The notes under the pieces: model-generated
Told to the model about the DNA's origin: nothing
The model's database searches: none
The model's input: the letters and a program-made list of their open reading frames with translations, nothing else
Translations under genes and position numbers: made by a program
Shown: positions 14,876-15,364 of the stretch, piece by piece
How positions within the stretch are numbered: the stretch's first letter is position 1
Layout: each line of letters opens with the position of its first letter
Assembly: GCA_001804025.1 (NCBI GenBank)
Contig: MHFC01000118.1
Span: 1 to 15,364 of the forward strand
Direction of reading: 5' to 3'
Length of the DNA stretch: 15,364 bases
From: Omnitrophica bacterium GWA2_52_8
GTDB taxonomy: Bacteria; Omnitrophota; Omnitrophia; Omnitrophales; Aquincolibacteriaceae

Positions 14876-15364
14876 ACATCCATCCGACCGCGATTGTCCA
14901 TCCGGACGCCGTTCTCGGAGAAGGGGTTGAGATCGGTCCGTTTGCCATCGTTGCCGGGACCGTGACGATCGGTGTGGGCACGATTGTCGGCGCGCGGGTG
15001 ACGGTTGAAGGAAACACGATTCTCGGGGAAGAGAACGAGATTTTTACGGGTGCTGTTATAGGCAGTCCGACCCAGGACAAGAAGTATGACGGCGGTATGA
15101 GCTATTTGAAGATCGGATGCCGGAATAAAATCCGCGAATATGTCACGATTAATCCCGGCACCAAGGATGGGACCGAAACGGTTATCGGGGACGATAATTT
15201 GTTGATGGCCTACTGTCATGTCGCCCATGACTGCATTGTCCATAATCAAACGGTGCTCGCAAACGGCGCGACATTGGCGGGGCATGTTATTGTTGAAGAC
15301 AGGGCCATCATCGGCGGGTTGAGCGCGGTCCACCAATTCGTGCGGATCGGCAAACTTTCATTGA
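14836..15364 (+). CDS. lpxA: UDP-N-acetylglucosamine acyltransferase LpxA (5' part, runs off the window)
   Basis: LpxA transfers a 3-hydroxyacyl chain from ACP to UDP-GlcNAc, the first step of lipid A synthesis, in the cytoplasm. The 176 codons present encode left-handed beta-helix hexapeptide repeats from [11 protein letters not shown] onward. They include the TINPGT stretch (104-109), CHVAHDC with likely catalytic His131 (E. coli His125) and HQFVRIG (166-172). The frame is open to the last base, so the gene is cut by the window end. ATG 14836 is the only usual start codon found in frame near the conserved opening. It lies inside fabZ, with GGGAG (14821-14825) 10 bases upstream, and adds an Arg/Ser-rich leader of about 13 residues. 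A nonstandard start nearer 14872 cannot be excluded. Confidence 0.9.
   Translation, partial: MRSGSEVRSRRSVNIHPTAIVHPDAVLGEGVEIGPFAIVAGTVTIGVGTIVGARVTVEGNTILGEENEIFTGAVIGSPTQDKKYDGGMSYLKIGCRNKIREYVTINPGTKDGTETVIGDDNLLMAYCHVAHDCIVHNQTVLANGATLAGHVIVEDRAIIGGLSAVHQFVRIGKLSL

Noticed and set aside
14869..15336. 155-codon open frame on the - strand opposite lpxA
   Set aside because: The + strand encodes clear LpxA hexapeptide repeats with the catalytic His; the antisense frame is a by-product.
1..15364. CRISPR array, toxin-antitoxin, restriction, retron, prophage or transposase genes
   Set aside because: Searched by eye for spaced direct repeats, small paired genes and known enzyme motifs; every sizeable open frame is accounted for by conserved housekeeping or transport genes.

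Overview
The window looks like chromosomal core DNA from an uncultured Gram-negative (diderm) bacterium. Base composition is moderate. Every gene lies head-to-tail on the + strand with tiny gaps or overlaps. My best guess at lineage is Omnitrophota or a related PVC-type phylum. The guess rests on an LpxC-FabZ fusion and on Firmicutes-style translation gene order (glmU-prs-rplY-pth and rpsF-ssb-rpsR-rplI-dnaB) running into a Gram-negative envelope cluster (bamA-ompH-lpxC/fabZ-lpxA). This is inference from gene content and order; no search was run.

Layout. Bases 52-122 are a tRNA-Gln(UUG). Bases 187-1434 are clpX, which overlaps the first of two CUT1-type sugar ABC permease genes (1416-2333 and 2333-3304). 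The permeases are followed after 2 bases by glmU (3307-4578) and then prs (4601-5593). A roughly 95-base nested inverted repeat occupies 5602-5696. Next come rplY/ctc (5747-6469) and pth (6520-7122). A 155-base gap follows, holding a plausible promoter and a hairpin that resembles the S6:S18 autoregulatory leader. It precedes rpsF (7278-7673), ssb (7686-8162), rpsR (8203-8556), a terminator-like hairpin (8598-8628), rplI (8658-9104) and dnaB (9125-10486). The envelope block is bamA (10521-13007), ompH/skp (13049-13576), lpxC/fabZ (13595-14875) and the 5' part of lpxA (14836 to past the window end). No gene-free stretch exceeds 300 bases.

How the genes fit together. GlmU makes UDP-GlcNAc, the substrate of LpxA; LpxC acts on the LpxA product, so three lipid A/precursor steps are encoded here. 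FabZ supplies hydroxyacyl-ACP dehydration in fatty acid synthesis. BamA and the OmpH/Skp chaperone assemble outer-membrane proteins. Prs, L25, Pth, S6, S18 and L9 serve nucleotide supply and translation, and SSB and DnaB serve replication. ClpX is proteolytic quality control. The sugar permease pair is the only part without an obvious partner in the window.

I do not see a new defence system, CRISPR array, prophage or transposase. The most interesting items are the nested inverted repeat after prs, the candidate S6:S18 leader, the LpxC-FabZ fusion without lpxD in its usual place, and the Gly/Arg-rich extension on S18.
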